Assembly (NCBI RefSeq): GCF_048544455.1
Contig: NC_133537.1
Span: forward strand, 18,537,541 to 18,601,540
Reading direction: 5' to 3'
Source of the DNA: Silene latifolia
Taxonomy: Eukaryota; Streptophyta; Magnoliopsida; Caryophyllales; Caryophyllaceae
Length of the DNA stretch: 64,000 nucleotides
Below are positions 34,459 through 46,441 of the stretch, one piece after another. Both the position numbers and the translations under genes were made by a program. Under the pieces are notes generated by a model. That model had not been told where the DNA came from and searched no databases. It saw only the letters and a list, made by a program, of their open reading frames with translations. The number at the start of each line of letters is the position of its first letter. The stretch's first letter is position 1.

Positions 34459-35147
34459 TGATAGAATTATGAGAAAGGTTTGAATATCATTAGAATTGCA
34501 TAATTAACAAAGTGTACAAGCCTAGGTATATATACTATTACAATGAGAATGAAAGGCTAACCTAGAACATTATAGTTGCCGTAATACAAGGCCAAAGAAT
34601 AGGAAACAAGATCAAGCTAATATATTATACACTAATATATATGTTAACTATATACTAATAAGATAATTAGAAGATACTACGTAATATTCTCAATATGCCC
34701 CCGCAAGACGGACGGCGGAACGGAAAGTACGATCTTGGATAGTAAGACAAGAAGACGAGGGCGAGTATAGCAGTAGGAGGCAGTGAGTGTTGCGAGACCG
34801 ATGAAGTGGGGTAGCCACAAAGGCACAAAGTTTGAGAGGGGTGGTCATGGCTGACCAATTTTGATAGGGTTGACCATGGGATACCAAAGTAGGGGTTTTG
34901 ACTCTGGTAGCCAAGTGGGTGGTGGCGGAAAATTTGGTAGTGACCGAAAGGTTAGGTTTGATGCAATTCTCGGGTGATGCAGCGGAAGAGGGTTGGTTTG
35001 AAATTGCCATAAAAGTGAAGGTGTATATGAGATTATGAGATAAAGAAATCAGGAAACGTGGAGTTGGGTTGAAAAGAGATTGACTATATATATTTTTTTT
35101 AATATTAAGAAAATGCAAGGAGGTTTTGGTTGGTACGAGAATTTGGT

Positions 35148-35187
<40 letters not shown>

Positions 35188-36387
35188 AGAAAGAAGAAAA
35201 AGGGAAAAATAGATAACAAGATTTGAGTGTTTGACCGAGCGAGTTGTGGCCATTTTTTTTTTTTTTGGAGTGTCTAAGAGGACGATAAAGTTAAAAAGGT
35301 GGTCGTGTGAATGACTAAGTTTGTAGTAAAAGGGCGGACTTGTGAGTAGTGACCAAAATTATAAGGGGTGGCCAAATTGGCGACAAAGTTTTTGGGGGGT
35401 GGTCAAACGGTTGACCAAGTCGGTGATGCCAGGTAGCCGGAGGTGTCGTGTTGATCGTGTAGACAGTCGGAGGAGGAGGTGTCGAAATATGCTTAAATTA
35501 GACGGTTTTTCGAAAAATAAAGTGTTTTGCGACGGTCTTTGCTGAGGTCGTTGGAGGGTCAAACGGTAACGAAAATCCGAGGTTTTGGACGTTTTGGAAT
35601 CGTGAGATTACGAATTTTGTGAATATGGGAAGAGTCGGGGTCTTTGATAGTCTTAAATGGTGTGAAAAAGGGCGATAACAGGCCTGGTCAGAAACTCTGT
35701 TTTCGAGAAAACAGAGCAGTTTCGGTTCGTTTTGTCCAGGACTTTGGGTGCGATTTTCGAGGGTTTTAAGCTCGGGTGATAATGGGAGGTGTCGATGTGG
35801 GTTTTAGCAAGGTGGTCGAATGATGGTACCACGATGGTTGTGAATGGTGACGATTGATGATGGGTCGTCTGTTTCGATTCCGTTTATGCGTTTGATGCAG
35901 GTGGGACTCGTGGTTGTGTGACTAAGGAGTATGGTCTGTTTCTGAGGTCGAGTGACGATGGTGGTGGTGAGACGGTCGATTTTGGTGATCACGATGGTGA
36001 ATTGTGGTGATGCGTGGAAGGTGTTTGCGGTGTTTCGAAAGCGACGGGTGTACGTTTGATGCAATTCTTGGGGGTAAGAGTGGTGGGTAGCGGAAGAGGA
36101 TCAACTCTTAAGGCGTTAACCTTTATCAAGAGCACGAGGCTCTGATACCATGATAGAATTATGAGAAAGGTTTGAATATCATTAGAATTGCATAATTAAC
36201 AAAGTGTACAAGCCTAGGTATATATACTATTACAATGAGAATGAAAGGCTAACCTAGAACATTATAGTTGCCGTAATACAAGGCCAAAGAATAGGAAACA
36301 AGATCAAGCTAATATATTATACACTAATATATATGTTAACTATATACTAATAAGATAATTAGAAGATACTACGTAATATTCTCAATA
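34459..36387 (-). mobile_element. Small non-autonomous LTR retrotransposon
   Basis: Two 237-bp LTRs (34459-34695 and 36151-36387) look identical by eye and are flanked by the 5-bp repeat CTTAT (34454-34458 and 36388-36392). On the minus strand the primer-binding site TGGTATCAGAGC (36150-36139) is complementary to initiator tRNA-Met, and the polypurine tract is GCGGGGGCA just before the left LTR. The 1.45-kb interior has no gag or pol domain. It contains a 37-nt T tract (35150-35186) and a leader-like segment present twice (about 34955-34995 and 36055-36100). The structure is complete and the insertion recent. Size lies between TRIM and LARD classes, and the tRNA-Met site suggests a Copia helper. 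Confidence 0.9.
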
Positions 36388-36694
36388 CTTATATCTTCCG
36401 ATTTTTTAGAACATGATTGATTGCATTGAGAAACTATGTTACTCCTAGTCGATTCAAAGGGGCGAAGGGTAGAACACGGGGCTGCATACCCAAATGCCAG
36501 GCTCGGTTATTTTATGAAAAATTGACAGATTTTTGGTCTAAAATAAATGTTTGGAGTGTCATAGCATACCCAAAGTTAGAGTTAGACACAAGTGCGAGAG
36601 CTCATATAAAGTGTCGAGTAGACACGGGTGCCGATCTAGCTAGAACCATTATAGTACATGGTCACTTTTAGTTTGGGTGTCATTTGTTTATATT
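36388..36694. other. Spacer between two LTR elements, nothing recognised
   Basis: This is the continuation of the locus interrupted at 34458. An 84-codon frame (36417-36671) runs through it but matches no family I know, and no splice context supports it as an exon. Confidence 0.35.
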
Positions 36695-38516
36695 TTTGAT
36701 GAATGAACATTCGGCCCCTTTTTACCCTTTCTTTTGCTAATCTTTTGGACTACTTAGGCACGATCTTAGGCCTTTTTCTTGCTTTTTGCTCCATATTCCC
36801 GCTACTATCGATTCCGGTGCTCTATTGTAGGTAATTGAGCTAGCTAGAGGAAATTTGGGAAGAAACAAGGCACAAGAGGAAGATAGCAAAGAAGAATGAG
36901 GAGGGAAAGACGGAGCATGACCCTGAGCCGGGTAGCCGGCCGCCGCCCAACCGGCGGGACGTCACAATGCATTCTCAAGCTTCAAAAATAGAGATTCCTC
37001 GGCGCCGGATGGGCAGCTGGCCGCCGGTCGACAAGGTGGCGGTCATTTGCTACCCGTGTTTTGTCTTAATTCCCCTTTTTACAACTTAAGTATGAGGACA
37101 CTATAAATACCCCCAAAAATTGGTGTTTTGACACACAACCCTAGATCTGAATTATTTCCTCTTCCAAGTTTCAAACTTTGTTAATTACTTTGCTAATCAT
37201 TCCTTAATTAGACTAGTTCTTCAATTAATTAGTAATTGGAGTTGGGTTGTAAGAAGAATTGAAGGTTCCTCCTTCTTTAATTTTCTATCCTAATTCCTTT
37301 CTTACTACTTGATTGGTATTATTTCTCTCCCTATTTTCATTTGTTTACATTTGTTTTTCCTTCTAGTTTGTTTGATTGTTGTTGGTAAAATTGCATCCTT
37401 GTTGTTTGATTTTTGTTGTTTCACCATTGTTTATGTTTTCTTTGTTCATCTTTTCCTTATTTCTCTCTCCTTTGTTTATCTTGGGTTAGTTGTCCTCAAA
37501 GACTTAATCTTTGAGTTGATTTTGTTAAAGATTGTGTCTTTTAGTTTGTTCATCCTTGCTACTAGATTAAAATCATCTTTCTTCATAATTATTGTTGGGT
37601 TGTTGCATGTTTATAAGTAAAATTCATCCTATCACCATGTTTATGCTTAAAGACTCTATCTTTGTTGTTTTCTTTGCCTCTAAAAACATGATTAGTGAGT
37701 AGTCTCCTTCTAGGACTCGGTTTGACCCGATATGGGTAATTTCACTAACTAATTATCATTAAGGCTAATTTGTGGGGGAAATTGGTGAGGGTAGTTTAGA
37801 GGAATTTGCATGCTTAAGGTTTGGGTTTTGTGTAGTGTCAACTTGTGACCCTTGTCCACCAACGGAAGTTGGTTAGGTTGTTAGTTGGATACCCGAAATT
37901 TGACCTTGTCACCAACTAAGGTTGAGACCAGGAAGGAGAACCGAGGAGGGTGCCTCTAGGCTAGCGTTTGAAATTGACCTCCGGAAGAGGGAGTGGGATG
38001 ACCCGGAATATGATGAGGGCTTAATGACCTTGACCATTTACTTGACCTCCTTGGGAAAATGCATGTTCTTGGGGGTTGTCGGGTTTTGAGTTGGGGGGAG
38101 ACCGCTTCGAACCCGGGAGGGGGTTAGTCGGAGTTGCTAGTGTCCTATTGCGAGACCGGAAGGGAGGTTCTAGGCGAATTAGAGCCATCTCCCCCTCACC
38201 TTTCTACCCCTTTTGATTAGCCAAGACGATTAGTATGTGGAATTACTTATACTTGTGGGAGAACCGAGTTCTAGTCCTTCTCTATATTTGATCTATCCTT
38301 TATCTTTTAGCTTGTTCTTATCTAGTCTAGCTTATAGTGTTTAAATTTGTTAGTTTATGTGCTAGTTTGTTACCATCCTCTTTGTTATTTTTCGACTTAG
38401 CTAAACCGGTGAATTAGAACGATTAGTACTCCACCTACTCCTTGTGGGATCGACCCTTTAAAGTGTACAACGATAAAATCGTGCACTTGCGAGGTTTAAC
38501 TTGAGACCATCAAGTT
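36695..38516 (+). repeat. Athila 5' LTR
   Basis: It starts TTTGATGAATGAACATTCGG and ends near GAGACCATCAAGTT. A TATA box TATAAATA lies at 37102-37109, downstream of a GC-rich cluster of CCGGC words (about 36930-37050). The 103-codon hydrophobic frame inside it is present in both LTRs and is not a gene. Confidence 0.9.
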
Positions 38517-38518
38517 TT

Positions 38519-38536
38519 TGGCGCCGTTGCCGGGGA
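38519..38536 (+). other. Athila primer-binding site
   Basis: TGGCGCCGTTGCCGGGGA directly follows the 5' LTR. It is complementary to the 3' end of plant tRNA-Asp, the primer commonly used by Athila-group elements. Confidence 0.85.
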
Positions 38537-38623
38537 GTACGGCTTGATATTAATCGTTTTTGTTCTAGTTTAGACTAAGTCCTTTGTTACTAATCCTTTC
38601 TTTCAAGTGCTTAGGTCTTTTGC

Positions 38624-41600
38624 ATGAGTAGGCGACGAAGAAGGGGTCAACCAATATATCAACTTGACCGCGAAATTGAAGCCACGGCAAGAAGACTTAA
38701 TTCTCTAAGAAGAAGGGGTTTACTTGATATACCACCAATTGAAGAAGCTAATCACCAAGAAGCTACCGAAGTGTTTGAAAATCCTTTTGGGGTTTTAGAA
38801 GAAGAGCCTAACACCATGGGTGATCCGGTTCCGATAAGAGACACTATGGCTCCTAAGCACATAGTCAATCCAAGCATCCAAAGGCCAAGAATTCAAGCTA
38901 ACAACTTTGAGATTAAAAATGCCTTGCTCAACCTTGTTCAAGACAACCAATTTGGAGGAGGTCCTTTGGAGAACCCAAATGATCATCTAAATGATTTCCT
39001 TGAAAATTGTGATATGTACAAGTCAAATGGGGTTTCCGATGACGCGGTTCGCCTTAGGTTGTTCCCCCGTTCTCTTAGGGGTTCGGCCAAGGATTGGTTG
39101 AAGAATTGTGACCCGGATTCCTTCAAAACATGGGATGAGTTGGCTTCGGCATTTTTAAACAAATATTTCCCACCCTCAAGAACGGCCAAAGTCAAGAGTG
39201 AATTACAAGGCTTTACTCAAGAAGAGGATGAGACCTTATATGAGGCATGGGAACGGTACAAGAAGCTCCAACGGTTATGCCCACACCATGGCATCTCCGA
39301 GGCCGAGCTAGTGAACAATTTCTACAAAGGGTTGACTCAAGACCTTAGGCTTTAATTGGATGCGGGATCGGGGAAAGGTGCCTTAGACATCTTGGGGCAT
39401 AAAGCGGCAAAGGAACTAATTGAGGAGATGGCCTCAAGAACTATGGAATGGGGAAGTGATAGGCAAATGAGGAAGGGCAAGAGCAAGGATTCTAATTCGG
39501 TTTTGAATGTGGAGGTAAGGGTATGCTAGATGAACTCACCCAACAAGTTGCTTTGCTAAATTCAAAACCTAAAGGCTCCGATATGAGGCAAGTCTTGTCT
39601 TGTGAGTTGTGTGGTGAACAAGGGCATACTCCCATTGGGTGTCCCTTGATTTCACCCCTAGGTGAGGAATGCTATGAGCAAGTAAATGGGATTTGGGAAT
39701 CAACTAGTGCAAGGCAAGGGTTCAACAATAATAACAACAACCAATTTGTCAATGGAAAAAGAACTCACCCTTTCTTATCTTATGCTTCACAAAACATTCA
39801 AAATCCCACCACTTCCCAACCTCAACAACAACAAAGGTTCAATCAAAACTCTCAATTCCAAAGACAAATTCCACCCGGTTTCCAAGGGAAACAATTTGTC
39901 ACACAACAACAACCCTTTGGGGGTTTCAAGGGACAAAATTTCAATCAACAACAAAACCAAAATTTCCAACCACAAAACCAAAACTTCCAAACCCCTCAAA
40001 AACCATCTTGGGAACAAGCCTTTGAACAATTGGTTATTGCAAATCAAAAATCCGACTCAAAGCTTGATAACCACATTGCCTCACAAAACCGGGTGAATGA
40101 TGAAATACGGGCATCACAAAAGGCTACGGAAACTCATGTGGCCCAAATTTCTCAACAATTGAGTCAATTGGCTCAAAATCCGGGGAAATTTCCGGGTAAT
40201 ACGGTTAACCCAAGGGAGATGAATGCGGTATTTTTGAGGAGCGGAAGACAATTGGAGGAGGTTGAGAAATCTCCTAAGTGGAAGAGGAAGAGGGTGACTA
40301 ATGAAGTAGTGAAAGAGCACCCGGTTGAAGTTGTGAAAGAAGATGAGATTGTGGTGGAGAAGTCTAAGGAGGTGGAGATGGTTGATCCTCCAAAGCAAGA
40401 TGAGCCTATAGCAACTAAGGCCAAAGAATGTACTCCACCACCAAGGGAGTATGTAGCACCGGTACCCTTTCCACAAAGGCTTGCAAGGCCTAGGCTTGAA
40501 AAGAAATATGAGAAGTTTGTTGAGATCTTGAAGGGAATGAATGTCACTATTCCTTTCCTTGATATGATTACCGAAATTCCATCTTATGGCAAGTTTCTTA
40601 AGGAACTTGTCACTTTGAAGAAGAAGAATGGAGAGGTGCAAACCATCAACCTCTCTAAGGAATGTAGTGCTATTCTTACTCACACCAACAAGCTTCCAAA
40701 CAAGTTAGAAGATCCGGGTAGTTTCTCAATCCCTTGTTCTATCCAAGGGATGGCTATTAAAAGAGCATTGTGTGATTTGGGGGCTAGTGTGAGCCTCATG
40801 CCACTTTCGATATTCAAGAGGCTTGATTTGGGAGATTTGAAGCCAACTAGAGTTTCACTTCAACTTGCCGATCGGTCGGTCAAATTTCCCATTGGTGTGA
40901 TTGAAGATGTACTCTTGGTTGTTGGGAAGCTTGTCATACCATGTGATTTCTTTGTTATGGATATGCCCGAGGATTACAATGTGCCTATTATTTTGGGGCG
41001 ACCTTGTCTTGCTACCGGTGGAGCTATGATCGATGTAAAGAGTGGCAAGTTGTCTCTACAAGTGGGTGAAGATAGAGTGGAATTTGAACTCCACAAGTCC
41101 ATGGAAGCTCCATCCCTAGGTGACACTTGTTGCATTGTAGACATTCTAGAGAATCCCATGGAGGAGCATGACCCAAAAGCTTCCTCTATGGATCCTTTGG
41201 AGACTTGTCTTGTTAGTGGGTATGAGGTCGATGACAAAGATGTTGAGACTCTTGCATATGTATGGATGTTGGATTCGGCTCCAATTCATGAACAAGCTCC
41301 CAAGTTTGAAGTGTTGGAAGTCGGTAAGAAGGAGGAGAGTTCCACGCCTCCTCCTACGGTTGAACTTAAACCTCTTCCCTCTTCTTTGAAATATGAATTT
41401 CTAGGTGATGATTCCACTTTTCCCGTCATCATCAATAGTGCACTTGATGACACCCAAACCTCAAAACTAATTTCTTTGCTCAAGAGGTTTAAGGGTGTCC
41501 TTGGGTACACTATTGGTGACCTCAAGGGGATTAGTCCCTCTGTGCACTCATAAAATTTTACTTGAAAACGAGGATGCGTCCTCCATTGAGCCACAAAGAA

Positions 41601-44254
41601 GGCTTAATCCTATAATGAAAGAGGTTGTGAGGAAAGAGGTCCTCAAGCTACTTGATACCGACATTATCTACCCTATTTCCGATAGTAGGTGGGTAAGCCC
41701 GGTTCATGTAGTTCCTAAAAAAGGAGGCATGACGGTAGTGCGAAATGACAAGAATGAATTGATTCCTACAAGGACGGTAACCGGGTGGAGAATGTGTGTG
41801 GACTATAGGAAGTTGAACAAATCCACCCGGAAGGATCACTTTCCCTTACCGTTCATGGATCAAATGCTAGAAAGATTGGCTCAACACAACTATTTTTGCT
41901 TCTTGGATGGCTATTCGGGATTTTTCCAAATCCCTATCCATCCAAGTGACCAAGAGAAGACCACCTTTACTTGCCCATTCGGCACCTATGCATATAGGAG
42001 GATGCCGTTTGGGCTATGTAATGCTCCCTCTACCTTTCAAAGAGCAATGATGTCAATTTTCTCCGATTTCATTGAACAAGAAATGGAAGTTTTCATGGAT
42101 GATTTCTCGGTTGTTGGGAAAAGTTTTGAAAATTGTTTGATGAATTTGGAGAAAGTTTTGAGTAAATGTCAAGAGTCTAACCTTGTACTCAATTGGGAGA
42201 AGTGCCATTTCATGGTACAAGAAGGTGTTGTGTTGGGACACATAGTGTCCAACCGAGGAATTGAAGTTGATAAGGCTAAGATAGAAGTCATAGCTAGTCT
42301 CCCACCTCCCACCAATGTTAAGGGGGTGAGAAGCTTCCTTGGTCATGCGGGTTTTTATCGCCGCTTCATCAAGGACTTCTCTAAGATTGCGAGACCCTTG
42401 ACCGAGTTGTTAGCCAAAGATACCCCTTTCTTGTTTTCTAACCGGTGTCTTGATGCATTTAATAGGTTGAAGGATGCCTTGACAAGTGCTCCAATTATAC
42501 AACCTCCGGATTGGAGCTTGCCGTTTGAGTTAATGTGTGATGCGAGCGATCATGCCTTGGGCGCGGTTTTAGGCCAAAGGAAGGATGGAAAGGTGCATGC
42601 AATTCATTATGCAAGCAAAACTCTAGATGATGCTCAAACAAATTACTCAACAACGGAAAAGGAGCTCTTGGCCGTGGTATTTGCTATGGAGAAGTTCCGG
42701 ACCTACTTGGTGGGAGCTAAGGTTATAGTGTTCACCGATCATGTTGCCTTGAGACACTTGCTCATCAAGAAGGAGTCCAAGCCTCGATTGATTAGGTGGA
42801 TACTACTTCTCCAAGAGTTTGACATAGAGATTAGAGACAAGAAAGGAGTTGAAAATGTGGTGGCCGATCATCTATCCCGGCTAATCAACCTCAATGTTGA
42901 CAATGGGCTTCCTATCAATGATTATTTGCCCGATGACCACTTGTTGTCCCTAAGCTTGGGAGAAGCACCGTGGTATGCGGACATTGTCAATTATTTGGTC
43001 TCCGGGATAATTCCTCATGATTATGACTACCACAAGAAAAAGAAGTTCTTTCATGATGTGAAACATTATTATTGGGATAACCCATGTTTGTACAAGTCTT
43101 GTGCCGATGGAATGATAAGAAGGTGTGTTCCAAGAGAGGAAGCTACCTCCATAATGAGCCATTGCCATGACATGCCTTGTGGTGGCCATGCAAGCTCCAA
43201 GAAGACGGCCGCTAAAGTACTTCAATGTGGTTTCTTTTGGCCCTCTCTATTCCGTGACGTTGCCTTTTATGTTAAAGGATGTGACAAATGCCAAAGGAGC
43301 GGGAACATCACAAGGAAACATGAAATGCCCATGAATTTCATGCTTGAGGTTGAGCTTTTTGATGTATGGGGGATAGATTATCAAGGTCCCTTCCCATCCT
43401 CGTTCGGAAATGAGTACATACTTGTGGCGGTCGACTACGTTAGCAAATGGGTTGAGGCAATCCCGACCAAGACTTGTGATGCTAAGGAAGTGATCAAGCT
43501 ACTTCAAAAGATCATTTTTCCAAGGTTTGGGGTCCCGAGAGTCCTCATTAGCGATCGTGGTACTCATTTCGGAGAGAGAGCATTAGAAGCTTTGTTGAAA
43601 AAGTATGGTGTGCAACAAAGGAAGAGTCTTGCCTACCATCCTCAAGCTAATGGGCAAGCCGAGATTTCCAACCGAGAGTTGAAGACTATACTTGAGAGAA
43701 CCGTGAACAAGTCAAGAAAGGATTGGTCCTTGAGAATTGATGATGCTTTGTGGGCTTACCGGACGGCCTTCAAAACACCGATCGGTACCTCACCATTCCG
43801 ATTGGTGTATGGCAAGGCTTGTCATTTGCCGGTTGAACTTGAACACAAGGCATATTGGGCCATCAAGCATCTCAACTATGACTTGAAAACGGCCGGTGAG
43901 AAGAGACTTCTTGACTTGAATGAATTGGAAGAATTTAGGCTAGAAGCCTATGAGAATGCCAAATTGTACAAAGAAAGGACGAAGAGATTTCATGACAAGT
44001 GTATAATTAGAAGAGAGTTCAAGGAGGGTGAGTTGGTTCTTCTATATGATACCCGTTTGAAGTTCTTTTCCGGAAAATTGAGGTCGAAGTGGACCGGACC
44101 CTTCACCGTTGTCCGATCTTTCCCTCATGGAGCGGTTGAAATAAGCCAAGGAGACCGAACTTTTAAAGTAAACGGTCAAAGATTAAAGCATTATCACGTT
44201 GGCAATCCCGTCCAAAAGGAAATGAAGATCCTTGATACCTGTCTAGTGAATTAA
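38624..44254 (+). pseudogene. Athila gag-pol region
   Basis: Gag begins with a basic MSRRRRRGQPIYQ start and carries a Ty3 gag core (about 38880-39350) and a Cys/His knuckle CELCGEQGHTPIGC (about 39600). A Gln/Asn-rich linker follows. The protease has CDLGASVSLMPLS (about 40770), the reverse transcriptase [15 protein letters not shown] and FMDDFSV (about 41900-42115), RNase [16 protein letters not shown] (about 42535), and integrase the zinc-binding HCHD/CDKC and [16 protein letters not shown] (about 43150-43690). This region once supplied capsid, replication and integration enzymes. It is a fossil with about two breaks. Confidence 0.92.
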
Positions 44255-44599
44255 GATATTTTTTCGTCCTTAACATGAAAATTGTTGGCTTGTTTACTTG
44301 GTCGAGCCTACGACGTAAAACAAGGGCGCTACATGGGAGGCAACCCATGGAATTTGTATATAGCTTGCATTTTTGGTAGTTAGTCGTCATTTGATCCATT
44401 TTGGAAGCCTGACATTGGGAAGGAGGGCCGGCGGCCGGTCGGCTGACCGGCGCCGAGGCGTTTCGAATTTTGTGAGTCGAAAAATGAAAAATTGAAGCAA
44501 AAATGACCCTGGGCTGGCTGACCGGCGGCCGGTCGGCTGACCGGCGCCGAGACATATCAATTTTGACACAAAAAAATTGATTTTTGAGAAATAACCTGC

Positions 44600-46441
44600 A
44601 TGACCGAGAGCCGGGCGACCAGCAGCCGGTACCCAGCCGGCTCGCAGCCGGCTCGCAGCCTCTTTTCCGCCCCCTTTATATTCTTTTACCCACCCTTTTT
44701 CCCTCCACTCTCTAAAATTCACTCTCTCTCTCTACATTCCCTCAACATAAAATCCTCTCTAATTCCCCAAATCAACCCACACAAATACTTCACCTTTCCC
44801 ACTTACTTGAAGATGGCATCCAAAAGGACAAGGGCGGACACGGCTAGGGCCATTGAGGAGTCGGCTCAATTCGGGGTAGCACAAGTGACGGATACCTCGC
44901 CGGATCCCGACTTCCCTAATCTTGTCTTAGCATCCGGAGCTCAAAAATGTAAGTTCCTCTTATTCAAAAATCGTCCCATTCATGCTACTAAATTTATTTG
45001 TAGCCAAACCATGAAGGATTTAGGGATAGATACCGATGCCAAGAAATTGTTTAGAGGGGTTGGAATGGGATTCTTGTACACCCTTAAGCGATTGACTTAC
45101 CCTTGCCTTACTTGGGAATTTTTGAGCTCGCTTCAAGTGGATAAAAGGAGAAGCACCGGGGAAATTGTTGAAATTAGGTTCCGTCTTATGAACCGAAACC
45201 ATACTATGAACTTGAAGAGGTTTGGGAAAGCTTTTGGGTTGAATTACATGGACTCTTATAGGGAACCCGCCGACTTTCATCACTCAAGGGTTTGGGAGGC
45301 TATTTCAGGTAAGCCCGATCCCACGGTGGGAAAAAGGAGTGCCAACTCTATTCATTTTCCGGCTATAAGGGTTTGGCATCGATTTATGGGGTGGACCATC
45401 TTTGCTAGGAGTGAGCCGTGGTCCGTAAGGACCGATGAACTAAATATTCTTGGCTCTTACCTTTTTCAAAAGCCCAAGCCGTTTCAAATTAACATTGCTC
45501 ACCACTTTGTGCTACACCTTCGGAAATTGGCTAATTTCCCGGATCAAAGTGTGGGAATATTTGTGGGTGGGATGATTACCCAATTGGCCAAGGATATTGG
45601 TGGGTTTGACGAGTCTTTGTACAACCCGGTTCAAGAACCAAATGTCTTATCAAAATTTTACTTGACTCACTCTTTAGAATGGTTTAAAGTTGACCCCGCC
45701 GATAATCGTGAATATTGGCAAATCGATGACAAGGATTCAATTGTCCTTCCAAACACTAAGGAAACAACTATCAAGCAAGACCAAGCTAGTTACCTCCTCA
45801 CGGTGCATGAGCGTGACCACACCGGGGGTGCCCGCCAAACACTTTCTCGGCGAGAACGCCATGGCCCGACCTCGGAGTCCCACCCATCCACTTTTACCTC
45901 TTTGCCGCAACAATTTGACACTCACTCTATGCCTTCCACGTCTCAACAACCGAGCTATCAACACCCTCCCCTTGACCCAACTTTGGTAGGGTACTTTGAC
46001 AACTTAAACTTGGCGTTGGGTGAAATGAAGAGTGAAATGAATACTCGGTTTGACGCGGTGAACCAAAGGCTTGACCATATCTACTATAACCAAGGAGTAG
46101 GGAACTACCCCATTTATGATGATTATGCCCGACGCGGGTTTGTCACGAGGGATGGGCCGCACCCGGATTACTTCCAATGGCCCACCCACGGATACACCGC
46201 GCCGACTATTCGTGGAGGGTTCCACATGCAATCGGATTACTTCGGTAACCCGGCCTTTCCTACTCCCGTGGTTCATCATGAGAGTGGCACGTGGTATAGT
46301 GGAGTGGCTCCTTCATTTCATGGTGACGCGGGGGCGTCGGGGTCCGGAGGAGGATGGAATTTGAGTACCGATGATGATGTTATTCGTGACGCGGGTAATG
46401 ATGATTTCAATTTGGATGATGAAATTGATTTTGAGAATTGA
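44600..46441 (+). pseudogene. Athila third ORF (env position, Athila ORF-1 family)
   Basis: This is an open frame downstream of integrase. The likely start MASKRTRADTARAIEESAQF is at 44814, and KRFGKAFGL, the Trp-rich VWHRFMGWTIFARSEPWSV and the His/Pro-rich C-terminus resemble the plant Athila ORF-1 protein family, whose role is unknown and sometimes called env-like. No clear signal peptide or transmembrane anchor is visible, so an envelope role is doubtful. It is part of the element, not a host gene. Confidence 0.75.

Noticed and set aside
37309-37620. A 103-codon hydrophobic frame that occurs twice (also 50165-50476)
   Set aside because: Both copies lie in the two Athila LTRs; duplication comes from LTR identity and the T-rich composition makes it look membrane-like.
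39686-41389. Overlapping frames on both strands across the Athila gag-pol
   Set aside because: They are shadows of the gag-pol coding sequence and have no independent domains.
44600-46441. A 613-codon frame as a possible host gene
   Set aside because: It lies between integrase and the 3' LTR of the Athila element and resembles the Athila ORF-1 family.
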